DNA of 27,382 bases from Thermoleophilia bacterium (GCA_025928435.1 JAICJM010000032.1:1-27382), one strand, 5' to 3'. Positions 1 through 8,321 are shown, numbered from the stretch's first letter. Notes: generated by a model not told the origin, from the letters alone. Program-made: numbers and translations.

Positions 1-418
1 CGCGCAAAAGGTCGCCGCGGATGCGGTCACGCGCGCGGGTCAGGTCGCGCAACGCCTCCACCCGCGGGGTCGGGATCGCGACCGGGCGAAGCTGCCCTGC
101 CATCAGCAGCCGCACCAGTAGCTCGGCGTCGCGGCGGTCGGTCTTGATCCGCTCGCCCGGCGCGCGCGGCGTCTTGCTGGGCGCGATCACGTCGACCGCG
201 ACACCGGCCGACTGGGCCGCGCGAGCCAGCCCATACCCGGTCGGGCCAGCCCCATCGCACGCCCGCACCGGCGGCGGCAGCCCGCGCAGCCACGCCACCA
301 CCGGCTCGGCACCACCACCGAACCGCGCCCGCCGCAACTCCCCCGTCCACGCCACCACCACAGCAGCGTGCGTCGACCGAGCGTGGACATCCATCCCCAC
401 CCATGTCATCGTTTCCAT
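1..418 (-). CDS. IS110-family transposase, 5' part (cut by window edge)
   Basis: The reading frame opens at an ATG at 418 and runs off the left edge with no stop, giving about 139 residues. The start reads METMTWVGMDVHARSTHAA, the N-terminal RuvC-like strand with the first catalytic Asp (VGMDVH) of DEDD transposases. Further on are ACDGAGPTGYGLAR and IAPSKTPRAPGERIKTDRRD, the second acidic patch and the KTDRRDA block characteristic of IS110 (DEDD_Tnp_IS110). The C-terminal transposase_20 domain lies outside the window. IS110 elements move by a site-specific route using a DEDD transposase, and recent work shows that non-coding end RNA can guide target choice, which makes the 118 bp upstream (423-540) relevant. 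The frame is intact as far as visible. Confidence 0.9.
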   Translation of the reverse strand, partial: METMTWVGMDVHARSTHAAVVVAWTGELRRARFGGGAEPVVAWLRGLPPPVRACDGAGPTGYGLARAAQSAGVAVDVIAPSKTPRAPGERIKTDRRDAELLVRLLMAGQLRPVAIPTPRVEALRDLTRARDRIRGDLLR

Positions 419-422
419 GGCC

Positions 423-540
423 AGACCCTCCTCGTCTGCGGTCAGCCAGGGCCCGTCCCCGGCCAGACAAACCCGCGAACCGACGATGAGGGTCTGGCCG
501 GACAGATCACGCCCCAGCTCGAACCCGCATAGGGTCTAGC
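423..540 (-). repeat. IS110 upstream end, copy 1 of a 118-bp inverted repeat
   Basis: Bases 423-540, read on the minus strand, match 27113-27230 of the plus strand with one visible mismatch (C here, T there). The segment lies directly upstream of the IS110 transposase ATG and starts, in transposase sense, at GCTAGACCCTATGCGG. The flanks differ on both sides of the shared block, so the outer junction near base 536-540 is probably the element end. In IS110 elements the non-coding end can encode a guide RNA; I infer but cannot show that here. Confidence 0.85.
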
Positions 541-1000
541 CCGTCGAGGCAACCGCCGCTGTAGAGCGCGAACGCAAAGCACAGTACGCACGTTCGAATC
601 GTGCCGGGCGCATGGCTAAGTCGGTCGCCTTGATCATCGCCGTGGACTGGTCGAGCCGAAACGCCGTCGGGCGAGGCGCGGGCACGACTTCCGAAGTAGA
701 GGAATACACGGAGATCGCGAAGGCGAGAAGCTCGACAGCGACGACGATCCCCACGAGGAGCGCATGGTCCGCCGTACCCGCGATACGCGCCCAACGCGAT
801 CGTCGCGAAGGCCAGGGGGATGAAGACGGCCGCCCTCCGCCATCGTTCCAGCCGGCGTGAGGAGTCCACCACGACGAGGGTGTTCGATCGACCAACGTCC
901 GCTCCCAGGTGAAGACGGGATCAGGCGGGGACGGCTCGAGGTGCGTCCGCAATATGAACTCGATCCGCTCCAGGTACGCCCCACGCGCGTCAGGCCGATC
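536..1000 (-). pseudogene. decayed small membrane-protein gene
   Basis: No intact frame explains this stretch. On the minus strand, protein-like pieces fall in successive frames: YLERIEFILRTHLEPSPPDP then FTWERTLVD near 965-885; VVVDSSRRLERWRRAAVFIP followed by a hydrophobic stretch near 880-790; then HALLVGIVVAVELLAFAIS in the first frame near 765-705, followed by a tail ending at the TAG at 536-538, which lies in the IS110 end. Together they would make a protein with two transmembrane helices after two frameshifts. This is my reconstruction and the family is not recognised. The remaining bases up to the next start at 1148 show nothing I can support. Confidence 0.3.
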
Positions 1001-1147
1001 GTCCGCGCCGCGCCGGGTCGACGACGTGGACTCCGCCGAGACGGAGTGAGCGCCTGCCGCGGGCGGGCAACACGCCGCATGCCGTGCCCGGGATTCGATG
1101 GCCCCGGTTGGCGCCCGCCAATCCACCCCCGGTAGCCTCGCCGCCGG

Positions 1148-3205
1148 ATGTTTACGCCTGGAGGCCCACGTCGACGCCGACGCCGAAGCCGCCTCCGGCG
1201 GCTCGGGCCGGCTGTTGCGGCGATCGCGCTGCTGACTGTGGGTATCGCGCTGGTCGAGCGTCAAGGCGGCGACGACCCCAGCCCCGCGGCCGCCACGAAG
1301 CGCACGACCTCGACGGGCGCGTCGAGCGCGGCGTCCACCGCGGAGGGTCATGCCGCGAAGGCGCGCCGCCGCCTCGAGATCAGCCTGATAGGCCGCCTGC
1401 CGCAGGCCGTCCAGGATCCAGCCGTCACCGTGCTCGGCGGAGCGGTCTACGCCTTCGGCGGCCTCGACGCCTCCCAGGCGTCCTCCGCGTCCGTGGTCCG
1501 GCTCGCACCGGGCGGCGTCCGAGCGCTGAAGCCGCTCCCCACACCCCTGCACGACGGTGCCGCTGCGCTCGTCCGGGGCCGTCTCTACGTGCTCGGAGGC
1601 GGCCAGGCCACGAGCTACTCGGGGATCGGCCGGTACACGCCGGCGTCCGGGGTGACGACGCTCGTCGGAGCGCTGCCTTCGCCACTCTCCGACCTCTCGG
1701 CAGCGTCGATGGGATCGGACGCCTACCTCGTCGGCGGCTACACGGGCCGGGTGTTCTCGGATCACGTGCTCGCCTACTCGGGCGGGGCGCACGCGCGCGT
1801 CGTCGGGACGCTCCCGCAGGGCTTACGCTACGCCGCCGTCGCGCCGCTCGGGGGCCGCGTGCTGATCGCCGGTGGTCGCACCGAAGGCGGCCCGACCCGC
1901 GACATCCTGTCGTTCGATCCGGCGACGGGTCGCGTGACCCGCGTCGGGTCGCTGCCGCAGCCGCTGATGCACGCCGACGCCGGAGTGCTCGACGGCGTCA
2001 TGTACGTGGTCGGCGGGATCTCGACCGGCGGACGCCCCACTGACCAGGTGGTCGCGGTCACGGCGTCGGGCCGAGCGCACGTCGTCGCCAGGCTCCCGCA
2101 TCCGCTGTCGGACGCGGGCGTCGCGCCGACGCCCGCCGGCCTGGTCGTCGTCGGTGGCTCCGACGGCATGGCGCCGCTGTCATCGGTGCTCCGGCTGCAC
2201 TGGACGACGACCTCCGGACCGACCGCACGTCACCACCACGTCCCGGGCGGGCAGAGCACCCTCCCGGCGCTGTTCCACGGACCGCTGCCGGGAGACCTCC
2301 TGATCGCCGACCGGGGCAACGACAGGATGGTGATCGTGACTCCCGCCCACCACGTCATCTGGCAGTTCCCGCGGCCGGGCTCGGGCGTCAGCCTGCACTT
2401 CGACGACGACACCTTCTTCACGCCGTCAGGCCGTCAGATCATCTCCAACGAGGAGGAGAACCACGACATCATCCGGGTCTCGTACGCGCGGGGGAAGCTG
2501 GTCTGGCGGTACGGGCATCCCGGCCAGCCGGGGTCGGCTCCCGGGTACATGAACACCCCCGACGACGCCTACGCGCTGCCGCACGGCCTGGTGATCGTCG
2601 CCGACGCGTACAACTGCCGCGTCCTCGAGATCCGTGGCCAGCGGATCGTGCGCATCCTCGGCACCACCGGCGTGTGCGTGCACAACCCCCCGGCCAGCTT
2701 CGGCGACATCAACGGCGACACGCCCCTTCGCGACGGTCACATCCTGATCAGCGAGATCAACGGCGGCTACATCGACGACATGACCCTGGGAGGGCGGCTC
2801 GTCCACGTCTACAAGGCGCCGGTGAGCTACGCGTCCGACCCGCAGCTCACCCGCAACGGCAACATCATCGTCGCCGACTACGCGCGCCCCGGCGGCGTCG
2901 TGATCCTGAACCGCCACACGGGGGCGGTGATGTGGTCGTATCGCCCGTCATCGGGCCCCGGGATGCTCGACCATCCCAGCCTGGCGGCCATGCTCCCCAA
3001 CGGCGACGTGATCGTGGGTGACGACTTCAATGACCGCGTGGTCGTGATCGACCCGCACACAAAACGGATCGTGTGGCAGTACGGCCACACCGCCGTCGGC
3101 GGCACCGCGCCGGGGTACCTGCACGTCCCGGACGGATTCGAGTTCATCCCCGTCACCCCGGGCGGCAGTCCCGACCCGGCGATGATCTGGAAGACGCGGC
3201 GCTAG
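1148..3205 (+). CDS. secreted or anchored Kelch + NHL/PQQ-like double beta-propeller protein
   Basis: A 685-residue protein. Residues 1-18 are Arg-rich, then about 19-37 form a hydrophobic signal anchor, followed by a Ser/Thr/Ala linker to about 75. Residues ~80-355 hold six Kelch-type blades, each with an aromatic/hydrophobic-x-x-Gly-Gly mark (YAFGG, YVLGGG, YLVGGY, LIAGGR, YVVGGI, VVVGGS). Residues ~370-680 hold a second propeller of NHL/PQQ-like blades (LLIADRGNDRMVIV, LVIVADAYNCRVLEI, NIIVADYARPGGVVIL, VIVGDDFNDRVVVIDP). Propellers of this kind usually bind ligands or partners; no catalytic residues are recognisable, so the function is unknown. The start is the first ATG before the anchor; the ribosome site is weak. 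It stands alone, convergent with the ExoD-like gene. Confidence 0.85.
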   Translation: MFTPGGPRRRRRRSRLRRLGPAVAAIALLTVGIALVERQGGDDPSPAAATKRTTSTGASSAASTAEGHAAKARRRLEISLIGRLPQAVQDPAVTVLGGAVYAFGGLDASQASSASVVRLAPGGVRALKPLPTPLHDGAAALVRGRLYVLGGGQATSYSGIGRYTPASGVTTLVGALPSPLSDLSAASMGSDAYLVGGYTGRVFSDHVLAYSGGAHARVVGTLPQGLRYAAVAPLGGRVLIAGGRTEGGPTRDILSFDPATGRVTRVGSLPQPLMHADAGVLDGVMYVVGGISTGGRPTDQVVAVTASGRAHVVARLPHPLSDAGVAPTPAGLVVVGGSDGMAPLSSVLRLHWTTTSGPTARHHHVPGGQSTLPALFHGPLPGDLLIADRGNDRMVIVTPAHHVIWQFPRPGSGVSLHFDDDTFFTPSGRQIISNEEENHDIIRVSYARGKLVWRYGHPGQPGSAPGYMNTPDDAYALPHGLVIVADAYNCRVLEIRGQRIVRILGTTGVCVHNPPASFGDINGDTPLRDGHILISEINGGYIDDMTLGGRLVHVYKAPVSYASDPQLTRNGNIIVADYARPGGVVILNRHTGAVMWSYRPSSGPGMLDHPSLAAMLPNGDVIVGDDFNDRVVVIDPHTKRIVWQYGHTAVGGTAPGYLHVPDGFEFIPVTPGGSPDPAMIWKTRR

Positions 3206-3253
3206 CCGGCACCGCGGCGACCACCACTGTTCGCGTCCGGTGCGTCCGACGCG

Positions 3254-3853
3254 TCAGAACACGCTGCCGACGATCCGGACGACCACCGCACCGGCCGCTG
3301 CCACGAGCGCGATCCCGCCGGCACCCACGAGAAGGCCGACTGCGAGGACCGCGAGATCCTGGAACAGGATCGCGAGCGCGACGGCGACGGCTCCCATCGC
3401 CGGAAGCGTGTCGAGCCCCGAGAACGGCGGCGCGAGGGCTGCGGTCGCGGCGAAGACGATGAAGACCAGACCAAGAATCCGCTGCATCCACGCCTGCTCG
3501 AACAGACGGGCGCCGCGCGGTCGGGACACGCGCTCCGCCCGCCGCACCCAGCGGAGAATGAACGGGATCGCCCGCTCCGTCGCCACGGCACCGAGCGGAT
3601 GGCGTCCCCACCGCTTCGGCAGCCAGATCGTTCGGCGCCCCAGCACCATCTCGGCCCCGAGGAAGACGGTGACCACTTCGAACACGTGTGAGATGCCACC
3701 CGTCGGCAGCGGCAGGGCCGGAACGAACATCAGCACCAGGACTGCCGCCGCGAAGCTCCTGTCGCCGAACTCACGGCTGAGCCCGCCGATCGTCTTTTCA
3801 CCGTCGCGCCGCAACCCCGCCTCGAGCTGATCGCTGAAAACACCGGTGCTCAT
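3254..3853 (-). CDS. ExoD-family membrane protein
   Basis: A 199-residue membrane protein. The conserved ExoD core LVLMFVPALPLPTGGISHVF (about residues 34-53) is followed by EVVTVFLGAEMVLGRRTIWLP and, after a basic hydrophilic stretch, by two or three hydrophobic segments near the C-terminus (LGLVFIVFAATAALAP, AVALAILFQDLAVLAVGLL). This matches the family named after rhizobial ExoD, linked to exopolysaccharide production and alkali tolerance; its molecular role is not settled. The ATG at 3853 is preferred over the longer frame because residues upstream of it do not look like protein. It lies 55 bp downstream of the broken flavodoxin in the same direction and may be read from the same message. 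Confidence 0.8.
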   Translation of the reverse strand: MSTGVFSDQLEAGLRRDGEKTIGGLSREFGDRSFAAAVLVLMFVPALPLPTGGISHVFEVVTVFLGAEMVLGRRTIWLPKRWGRHPLGAVATERAIPFILRWVRRAERVSRPRGARLFEQAWMQRILGLVFIVFAATAALAPPFSGLDTLPAMGAVAVALAILFQDLAVLAVGLLVGAGGIALVAAAGAVVVRIVGSVF

Positions 3854-3908
3854 CGGCCGCACAACCCACCGGGTTCCGCGTCGTCGCGCTCGGGAGGCGC
3901 AGGACGGC

Positions 3909-4455
3909 TCATGCGACCGGCGGTGCGGCCGGGACGAGCGCCACCCGACGGGCGATCTCGCGACCCCACAGCTCGGCGCGGTCGCGTTCGCCGTCGACGA
4001 GCGGCCCAAGGCTTCCGTGCACCCAGAAGTGCTCGGACGGAACCACGACGCGCAGGCCAAGCCCGATCAGGCGCCGCTCGATCGCCACTGGGGCCCACCC
4101 GACGTGACGCAGGAGCTTCGGACGCTCGACGTGCGCATCGAAGACGGCGACGACCGGTCGCGCAGCCCCCAGATCGAGTCGCTCCATCCATTCCCGGACG
4201 CCCACGTCGGCGGAGATCACGGAGCGCTCCGCCTGCTTGGCGGCGTCCGCACGGGTCGATGGGCGGCTCATGCCGAACGCATGCGTCGGACCGCCGACGA
4301 CGATCAGCGCGACGTCGGCCGGCACGCCGGTAGGAGCCGCGCCGACCTCGGTCACGTCCACGCTGCCGAACTCGCTGAGGCCGCGTCCGATCGCACCGGC
4401 GATCGCCTCGGTGTTCCCCGTACATCGACTCGTAGATGATGAGCGCGCGTCCCAC
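3909..4455 (-). pseudogene. flavodoxin-domain protein 1, frameshifted in the FMN loop
   Basis: Translation starts at GTG 4455 behind a strong ribosome site (GGAGGAGG) and reads MGRALIIYESMYGE, then derails. Removing one G from the run of four at 4416-4419 restores YESMYGNTEAIAGAI, the FMN phosphate-binding loop of flavodoxins, and leads into the frame that contains LIVVGGPTHAFGMSRPSTR and a C-terminus ending at 3909. The repaired protein would have about 182 residues and look like the long-chain flavodoxin-domain proteins common in Actinobacteria (electron transfer through FMN). As written the gene yields only a short truncated product. A paralogue, also broken, lies at 7470-8097. A sequencing error in the G run is the main alternative. 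Confidence 0.8.
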
Positions 4456-4586
4456 CTGGCCTCCTCCCGGAGCGAACAGGTCTCAACGACGTCAGCGTCG
4501 CTCCGGGGGGCGGCCGGGCGCCTCGGTGAACGCGCGGTTCGCGATTCGTAGTTGTCACGCGCCCGGAGGACTCGCGGGGCCGGACA

Positions 4587-5732
4587 TCACCCCGGCGATC
4601 GATTCTGGATCACGACCGCCGTGCAGCGAGTGCCGCGAACCCCGTCGATCGTGAGGGCCTGCACGCAGTACTGGTATCGACCGTCGGGGTAGAGCTGTGT
4701 GTGGAGCCCGCGTGTGCCGCCGACGTGCCACACGTAGGCCGCTCCGAGGTGCGATCGAGCGTCCGGGCCCGACTGGTAGTAGCCCGAGGGGTCGCGCCAG
4801 GTGCCGAACGCCCAGATGTGCCAGAGCGTCGTGCCCAGCCCCGCGGGGTTCAGAAGCGTCGCACCGTCGTCGATCATCTTCATCCGGCTGAGGTGCGCGT
4901 GGCGGTCGGAGAGCGGTGCGAGGTACGCGCGAATCGCCGCGACCTCGAGCTCCAGCTGCGGTTTTCCCGCCATCGCGCGTACGGGCCAGTCGTGCGCCTC
5001 GGCGCGCAGGTCGACGACTCCGTGGAGCTCCGAGAGCGGTAGCGGCGTCGCCGGGTCGCGCTCGCTGGATGGGCTGAGAGCCGTATCGAACCGGCGGAAG
5101 GCGGCGGAGTCTGCAACGAAGGCGGAGAGGGGCCCGATGGTGGGCGGCTCGGTGTTCTGCGCAACCCGCAGCGGGCCCGTGGGGCGCATGGGGTTGATCC
5201 ACCCGCACGCCGCCGAGTACTCGGAGACGTGGACGTGGTAGTACCCCTTGACGACGTGTCCGATCGGTTGGCCCGCGGCGATCGACTCGTCCGTGTGGAG
5301 CCTCGGCAGGGGCACGACATGGTCGTAGAAGAGCTTGTGGCCGTTCGCGAGGGTGCGGATCGAGAAGCGATGAGCCCCCGGCCGCATCCGCATGACGGTC
5401 CCCGAAGCGATGGCATAGACAGGGGCCTGGTTGCGGAGCGCTTCGACGTCCACACCGAAATGCGGCGAGAGGCCTCGCACGCCGTTGAAGCTCCCGCGAA
5501 TCCCGTGAGGGCGTCCGGTCGGCGCGAGCGGCCAGCCCGTAGGCCCGGCCGGCGGCGGCGCAAGAAAGCACGGGTCGACGCGGGCGAGCGTGAAGCGCCC
5601 GTTCGGGGCCGGGACCGGCGACCGAGCGATCGGCGTGCGGCTCGGCGCGGTAAGTCCGAACATGACGAGCGAACCGATCAGAACGGAAGCGGCGGCGGAT
5701 CGTGCTCGGAGGTGGTTGAGTCCGTATCCCAT
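4587..5732 (-). CDS. secreted M23-type (LytM-like) metallopeptidase with long C-terminal region
   Basis: A 381-residue protein. Residues ~13-30 (SVLIGSLVMFGLTAP) form a signal peptide. Residues ~80-175 carry the LytM/M23 zinc-peptidase signatures: HFGVDVEA (first zinc His and Asp of HxxxD) and YYHVHVSE (HxH). M23 enzymes cut peptide crosslinks of the cell wall. The usual Gly-rich surroundings are less conserved, so the protein could instead be a degenerate cell-wall-binding member. The C-terminal ~200 residues (after IGPLSAFVADSA) contain Trp/Tyr-rich segments (TTLWHIWAFGTWRDPSGYY) and match no family I know. The start ATG 5732 has GAGG eight bases upstream. It is a single gene; the 131 bp between it and the flavodoxin gene downstream show no clear terminator. 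Confidence 0.75.
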   Translation of the reverse strand: MGYGLNHLRARSAAASVLIGSLVMFGLTAPSRTPIARSPVPAPNGRFTLARVDPCFLAPPPAGPTGWPLAPTGRPHGIRGSFNGVRGLSPHFGVDVEALRNQAPVYAIASGTVMRMRPGAHRFSIRTLANGHKLFYDHVVPLPRLHTDESIAAGQPIGHVVKGYYHVHVSEYSAACGWINPMRPTGPLRVAQNTEPPTIGPLSAFVADSAAFRRFDTALSPSSERDPATPLPLSELHGVVDLRAEAHDWPVRAMAGKPQLELEVAAIRAYLAPLSDRHAHLSRMKMIDDGATLLNPAGLGTTLWHIWAFGTWRDPSGYYQSGPDARSHLGAAYVWHVGGTRGLHTQLYPDGRYQYCVQALTIDGVRGTRCTAVVIQNRSPG

Positions 5733-6405
5733 CGATGCCTCGGAAGGTCTGTTTGCACCGTTAACCTTCGGCGACGCGGCTCAACACGGCATCCGTGAAA
5801 TGCGGACCTCGGCGATCGCATTCGCCCTCGATCGCGTTTCGGGAATACGCGCGCACGCGGCACCTCGGCACGAACGGCTCTCCGCGTTCCCCCTGACGCG
5901 GCCTCCGTGGACTCCCCATGGCTCCCGCCGGCCGGTCGCGGCGGCACCGGGAACGCATCGGCCGCCGGGACCGCTGACGACTGAGCCCGTGCCGGCGTCG
6001 CCCGGCCTTCCCGGACCATGCGCCGAGCAGGTCGTCCGTTCACCGCGTCTTGGTCTCTGCGAGCTCTCCGGCGGATCGCCGTCTTCTCACCGAGAGGGGT
6101 GCCGTGAAGGAACTTCCTGCTCGACAAGATCAGGATGCCACTCGCACGACCGCAGGCCATCCGCGGATTCCCTGCAATCACGTACGGGTATTCCCACACG
6201 CGCCCAGCTGGGGCGCACGGAGCCGGCGGGCCTCCTCCACCGTGAGCGGTGCATCGCCCTCGCGCATCGGTGCCTCCTCCCACGTGCTTGCCCCCCACAT
6301 CGGGCAGCGCAGCGCTCGCGCCCGATCGTCAGCGAATGCGCGCAGGTCTCGGCCGCCGCCGTGTTCCGGGTGCTTCGGAGGGCAGCGGCGGAGGCCCTTG
6401 CGCGG
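5733..6405. other. 673-bp gap without a convincing gene
   Basis: Long open frames cross this stretch in both directions but have no domain I recognise and poor third-position bias. The part around 6100-6250 is visibly less GC-rich than the neighbours. The one item with a good ribosome site (GGGAGGAGG) is a 29-codon minus-strand ORF at 6178-6267 starting MREGDAPLTVEEARRLRAPQ, which ends early; a neighbouring frame continues for ~60 codons, so it may be the head of a decayed gene. A small stem GCGCCC-CAGCT-GGGCGC lies within it. Confidence 0.4.
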
Positions 6406-6906
6406 CTACTGGCGGGACTCGCCCTCGAGTCGCCGCACCCGCGCCGCCAGCTCGCGCATGATTGCGAGCGAGACCTTCGGCTCGGCTTCCAGCAGCTGGC
6501 TGAAGCGACGCTGCGAGATGCGCATGACCCGCATCGCGGTCGCCGCGGTGACGGTCGCCGTGCGCGGGCTGCTGTCGAGGAGGGCCATCTCGCCGAAGAA
6601 CCTGCCCGGCCCCAGACGGATGCGCGTGCCAGTCGGCGTCGCCACCTCGGCCTCGCCGTCAAGGATGACGAAGAACGAGTCGGCCTCGCGTGTCGGGCCG
6701 ACGATGACGGTGTGCTGCGGGATGTCCGCGCGGATCGCCGTCCGCGCGATGCGGCGAAGATGTCGCTTCGAGAGCCCGGCGAAGAGCGGGACGCTCTCGA
6801 GCACGCTCACCCACTCCGGGCCGAGCGCGGGCGAGCTCTCCGGCCGTCCCCGCACTCCCGCCGCCAGCGCGGCGCCGAACAGCCCTTGTCCCTGGCCGCT
6901 GCTCAT
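6406..6906 (-). CDS. cyclic-nucleotide-binding-domain protein without DNA-binding domain
   Basis: A 166-residue cytoplasmic protein. Residues ~33-150 form a cNMP-binding beta-roll of the CRP/FNR superfamily: VPLFAGLSKRHLRRIAR at the front, VILDGEAEV in the middle, and the phosphate-binding cassette FGEMALLDSSPRTATVTA with the Arg that contacts the cyclic phosphate. There is no helix-turn-helix after the roll, so it is a stand-alone sensor that would act through a partner, or through its Ala/Gly-rich N-terminal 30 residues. The ATG at 6906 has GGAGG eight bases upstream. It is divergent from the small gene at 7112, with a perfect 8-bp-arm inverted repeat (7028-7046) between them. Confidence 0.85.
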   Translation of the reverse strand: MSSGQGQGLFGAALAAGVRGRPESSPALGPEWVSVLESVPLFAGLSKRHLRRIARTAIRADIPQHTVIVGPTREADSFFVILDGEAEVATPTGTRIRLGPGRFFGEMALLDSSPRTATVTAATAMRVMRISQRRFSQLLEAEPKVSLAIMRELAARVRRLEGESRQ

Positions 6907-7027
6907 CGGATCCTCCGAGGTCGAATATCCATGCCGCCATCGTCGTCGGGCGACCCGTCGAGGCGAATCCGCGAGGGCACCGAGCGTGCGTGCGGTAAGG
7001 CCGCAAAGCTGCCGGCGTTCGGAGAAT

Positions 7028-7046
7028 TACCGACGCCTCGTCGGTA
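7028..7046. promoter_or_regulatory. 19-bp inverted repeat in a divergent intergenic region
   Basis: TACCGACG-CCT-CGTCGGTA has perfect 8-bp arms around a 3-bp centre. It lies between the divergent starts at 6906 and 7112 and is the only strong symmetry there, so it is a candidate operator for a dimeric regulator, or a small hairpin in the leader of the 7112 gene. Confidence 0.5.
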
Positions 7047-7111
7047 TCTGCACGGAGGCCTCCCTATCTGCCCCGGGCCACGATGCCCGCATGCCCGGCG
7101 GGAGAGCAGGG

Positions 7112-7348
7112 ATGCTGATCCACGAGTTCTGGCGCGACATGGAAACCGGTGAGTACTGGGCGGTCGAGCTGGCCGCGGGGGAGGTGACCGGCTGTGCCGG
7201 GCCGCTCCGTCGCAGCGAGGTCAGCATCGCCTACCTGCCGGACTACGCCTACTCGCCCCGAGAGGCCCCGCGGCTTGAGCGCGAGCGTGGCCGGTTCGCC
7301 GACATCCGCGAACCGGAGCTCGTCCTGCTCGACGACGAGCCGGGGTGA
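7112..7348 (+). CDS. small acidic hypothetical protein
   Basis: A 78-residue protein starting MLIHEFWRDMETGEYWAVEL and ending in an acidic tail (ELVLLDDEPG). The ATG at 7112 is chosen over in-frame ATGs upstream because GGGAGAG lies seven bases before it. There is no signal peptide or membrane helix; the mixed Trp/Tyr/acidic pattern suggests a small soluble alpha/beta protein. I do not recognise the family. It lies 121 bp upstream of the flavodoxin-2 pseudogene in the same direction and could share its message. Confidence 0.6.
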   Translation: MLIHEFWRDMETGEYWAVELAAGEVTGCAGPLRRSEVSIAYLPDYAYSPREAPRLERERGRFADIREPELVLLDDEPG

Positions 7349-7469
7349 TGGTGCGCGAGCCGCTCGCCGGCCCACCTGCGCCAGACTTGACTGTGATCCG
7401 ACGGACGCGCCGACTGATCGACGCCGCCGAACTGCGCGTCATTCCTCGATGCGGCGCGAGGGAGGAACG

Positions 7470-8097
7470 ATGCGAGCGCTGATCGTCTACGAGTCCATGT
7501 ACGGCAACACGCGCGCGGTCGCCGAGGCGATCGCGGAAGGCTGGGGTGACGGCGCGGCGGTGCAGCACGTGCGCGACGTGGAAGGCCCCCGGGACGACGT
7601 CGACCTGCTCGTGGTGGGCGGGCCGACGCACATCCATGGCATGAGCACGGCGCCGAGCCGGCAGATGGCGATCAACGCCGCCCACGAAGACGGCCATGTC
7701 GAGATCGAGCCGGACGCCGTCGATGCGCGGGGCCTGCGCCACTGAGCTGCGGGAGCTCCCGCACAACCCGGGTCGCAACGCCGCAGCGTTCGACACCCGG
7801 CTCGATCGCTCCCCCGGCATGACCGGCTTGGCGGCGCGCGGCATCGCGAAGCGACTGCGGCGCCGCGACTACGAGGTCGAATGAACGGAGAGCTACCTCG
7901 TGGACGCCCCGGAGGGGCCGATCGTCGGCGGTGAGTTCGATCGTGCTCGGGCCTGGGAGGCAATGCTCCACAGCGCGGTCGCGGGCCGACCCGTCGAGAT
8001 GCCGGGACGACCGGCGACTGACATCGAGCGCGACGTCCGCTGGCACGTGCGATTGCGTACAACCATGCCCGTATACGACCGGGAGGATGACCGTTGA
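7470..8097 (+). pseudogene. flavodoxin-domain protein 2, broken by a frameshift and an in-frame stop
   Basis: Starts at ATG 7470 after GGAGG with MRALIVYESMYGNTRAVAEA, an intact FMN loop, then LLVVGGPTHIHGMSTAPSR. It stops at TGA 7743-7745. One frame over, the protein resumes at once with LRELPHNPGRNAAAFDTRLD and AARGIAKRLRRRDYEVE to TGA 7882-7884, and in that same frame continues TESYLVDAPEGPIVGGEFDR to 8097, the usual flavodoxin C-terminus. So two lesions are needed: one extra base near 7743 and one nonsense codon at 7882. The ORF beginning GTG 7900 is this C-terminal piece, not a separate gene. The repaired length is about 208 residues. It is paralogous to the broken gene at 3909-4455. Confidence 0.85.
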
Positions 8098-8315
8098 GTG
8101 ACTATTCGGAGTGGCACACCGGTGTGGAGTTCGACCGGGATTCGCGCACATGGCGCGGGTACATCGAGGACAACGAGTACACCGAGAAACACCTCACAGA
8201 GGCCACGTTCGCGGACAAGGAGGACGCGGCCGTCGCGGCGAGCGACCTGCTCACCCAGGCCCGGGAGGGGACGCCGCCGGGCGAGGCGAAGACGTCCGGC
8301 TTTCCGCGCCTGTAG
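8094..8315 (+). CDS. small hypothetical protein
   Basis: A 73-residue acidic protein, MSDYSEWHTGVEFDRDSRTW onward, with an aromatic N-terminal half and an Ala-rich helix (DKEDAAVAASDLLTQARE). The start is TTG 8094, overlapping the stop of the flavodoxin-2 frame (TTGA), with GGGAGG eight bases upstream, so translation was probably coupled to the flavodoxin. No domain is recognised and there is no signal or membrane segment. A strong hairpin follows directly (8326-8358), which fits the end of a transcript. Confidence 0.6.
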   Translation: MSDYSEWHTGVEFDRDSRTWRGYIEDNEYTEKHLTEATFADKEDAAVAASDLLTQAREGTPPGEAKTSGFPRL

Positions 8316-8321
8316 GCAGTC

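Noticed and set aside
536..1792. 418-codon minus-strand ORF
   Set aside because: Most of it is antisense to the propeller gene; only short pieces downstream of about 1000 look like protein, and these lie in different frames.
5590..7348. Long plus-strand ORFs of 520 and 432 codons
   Set aside because: They run antisense to the peptidase and cNMP-binding genes, are Arg/Ala/Pro-rich with no domain, and only the last 79 codons (from 7112) have a good start.
7743..7884. TGA read as an amino acid (recoding) in flavodoxin 2
   Set aside because: A frame change is also required at the first TGA, and TGA ends many intact genes here, so reassignment does not fit.
7900..8097. 65-codon ORF starting GTG with a fair ribosome site, as an independent gene
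   Set aside because: It continues the flavodoxin-2 frame across TGA 7882-7884 and matches the usual flavodoxin C-terminus, so it is a pseudogene fragment.
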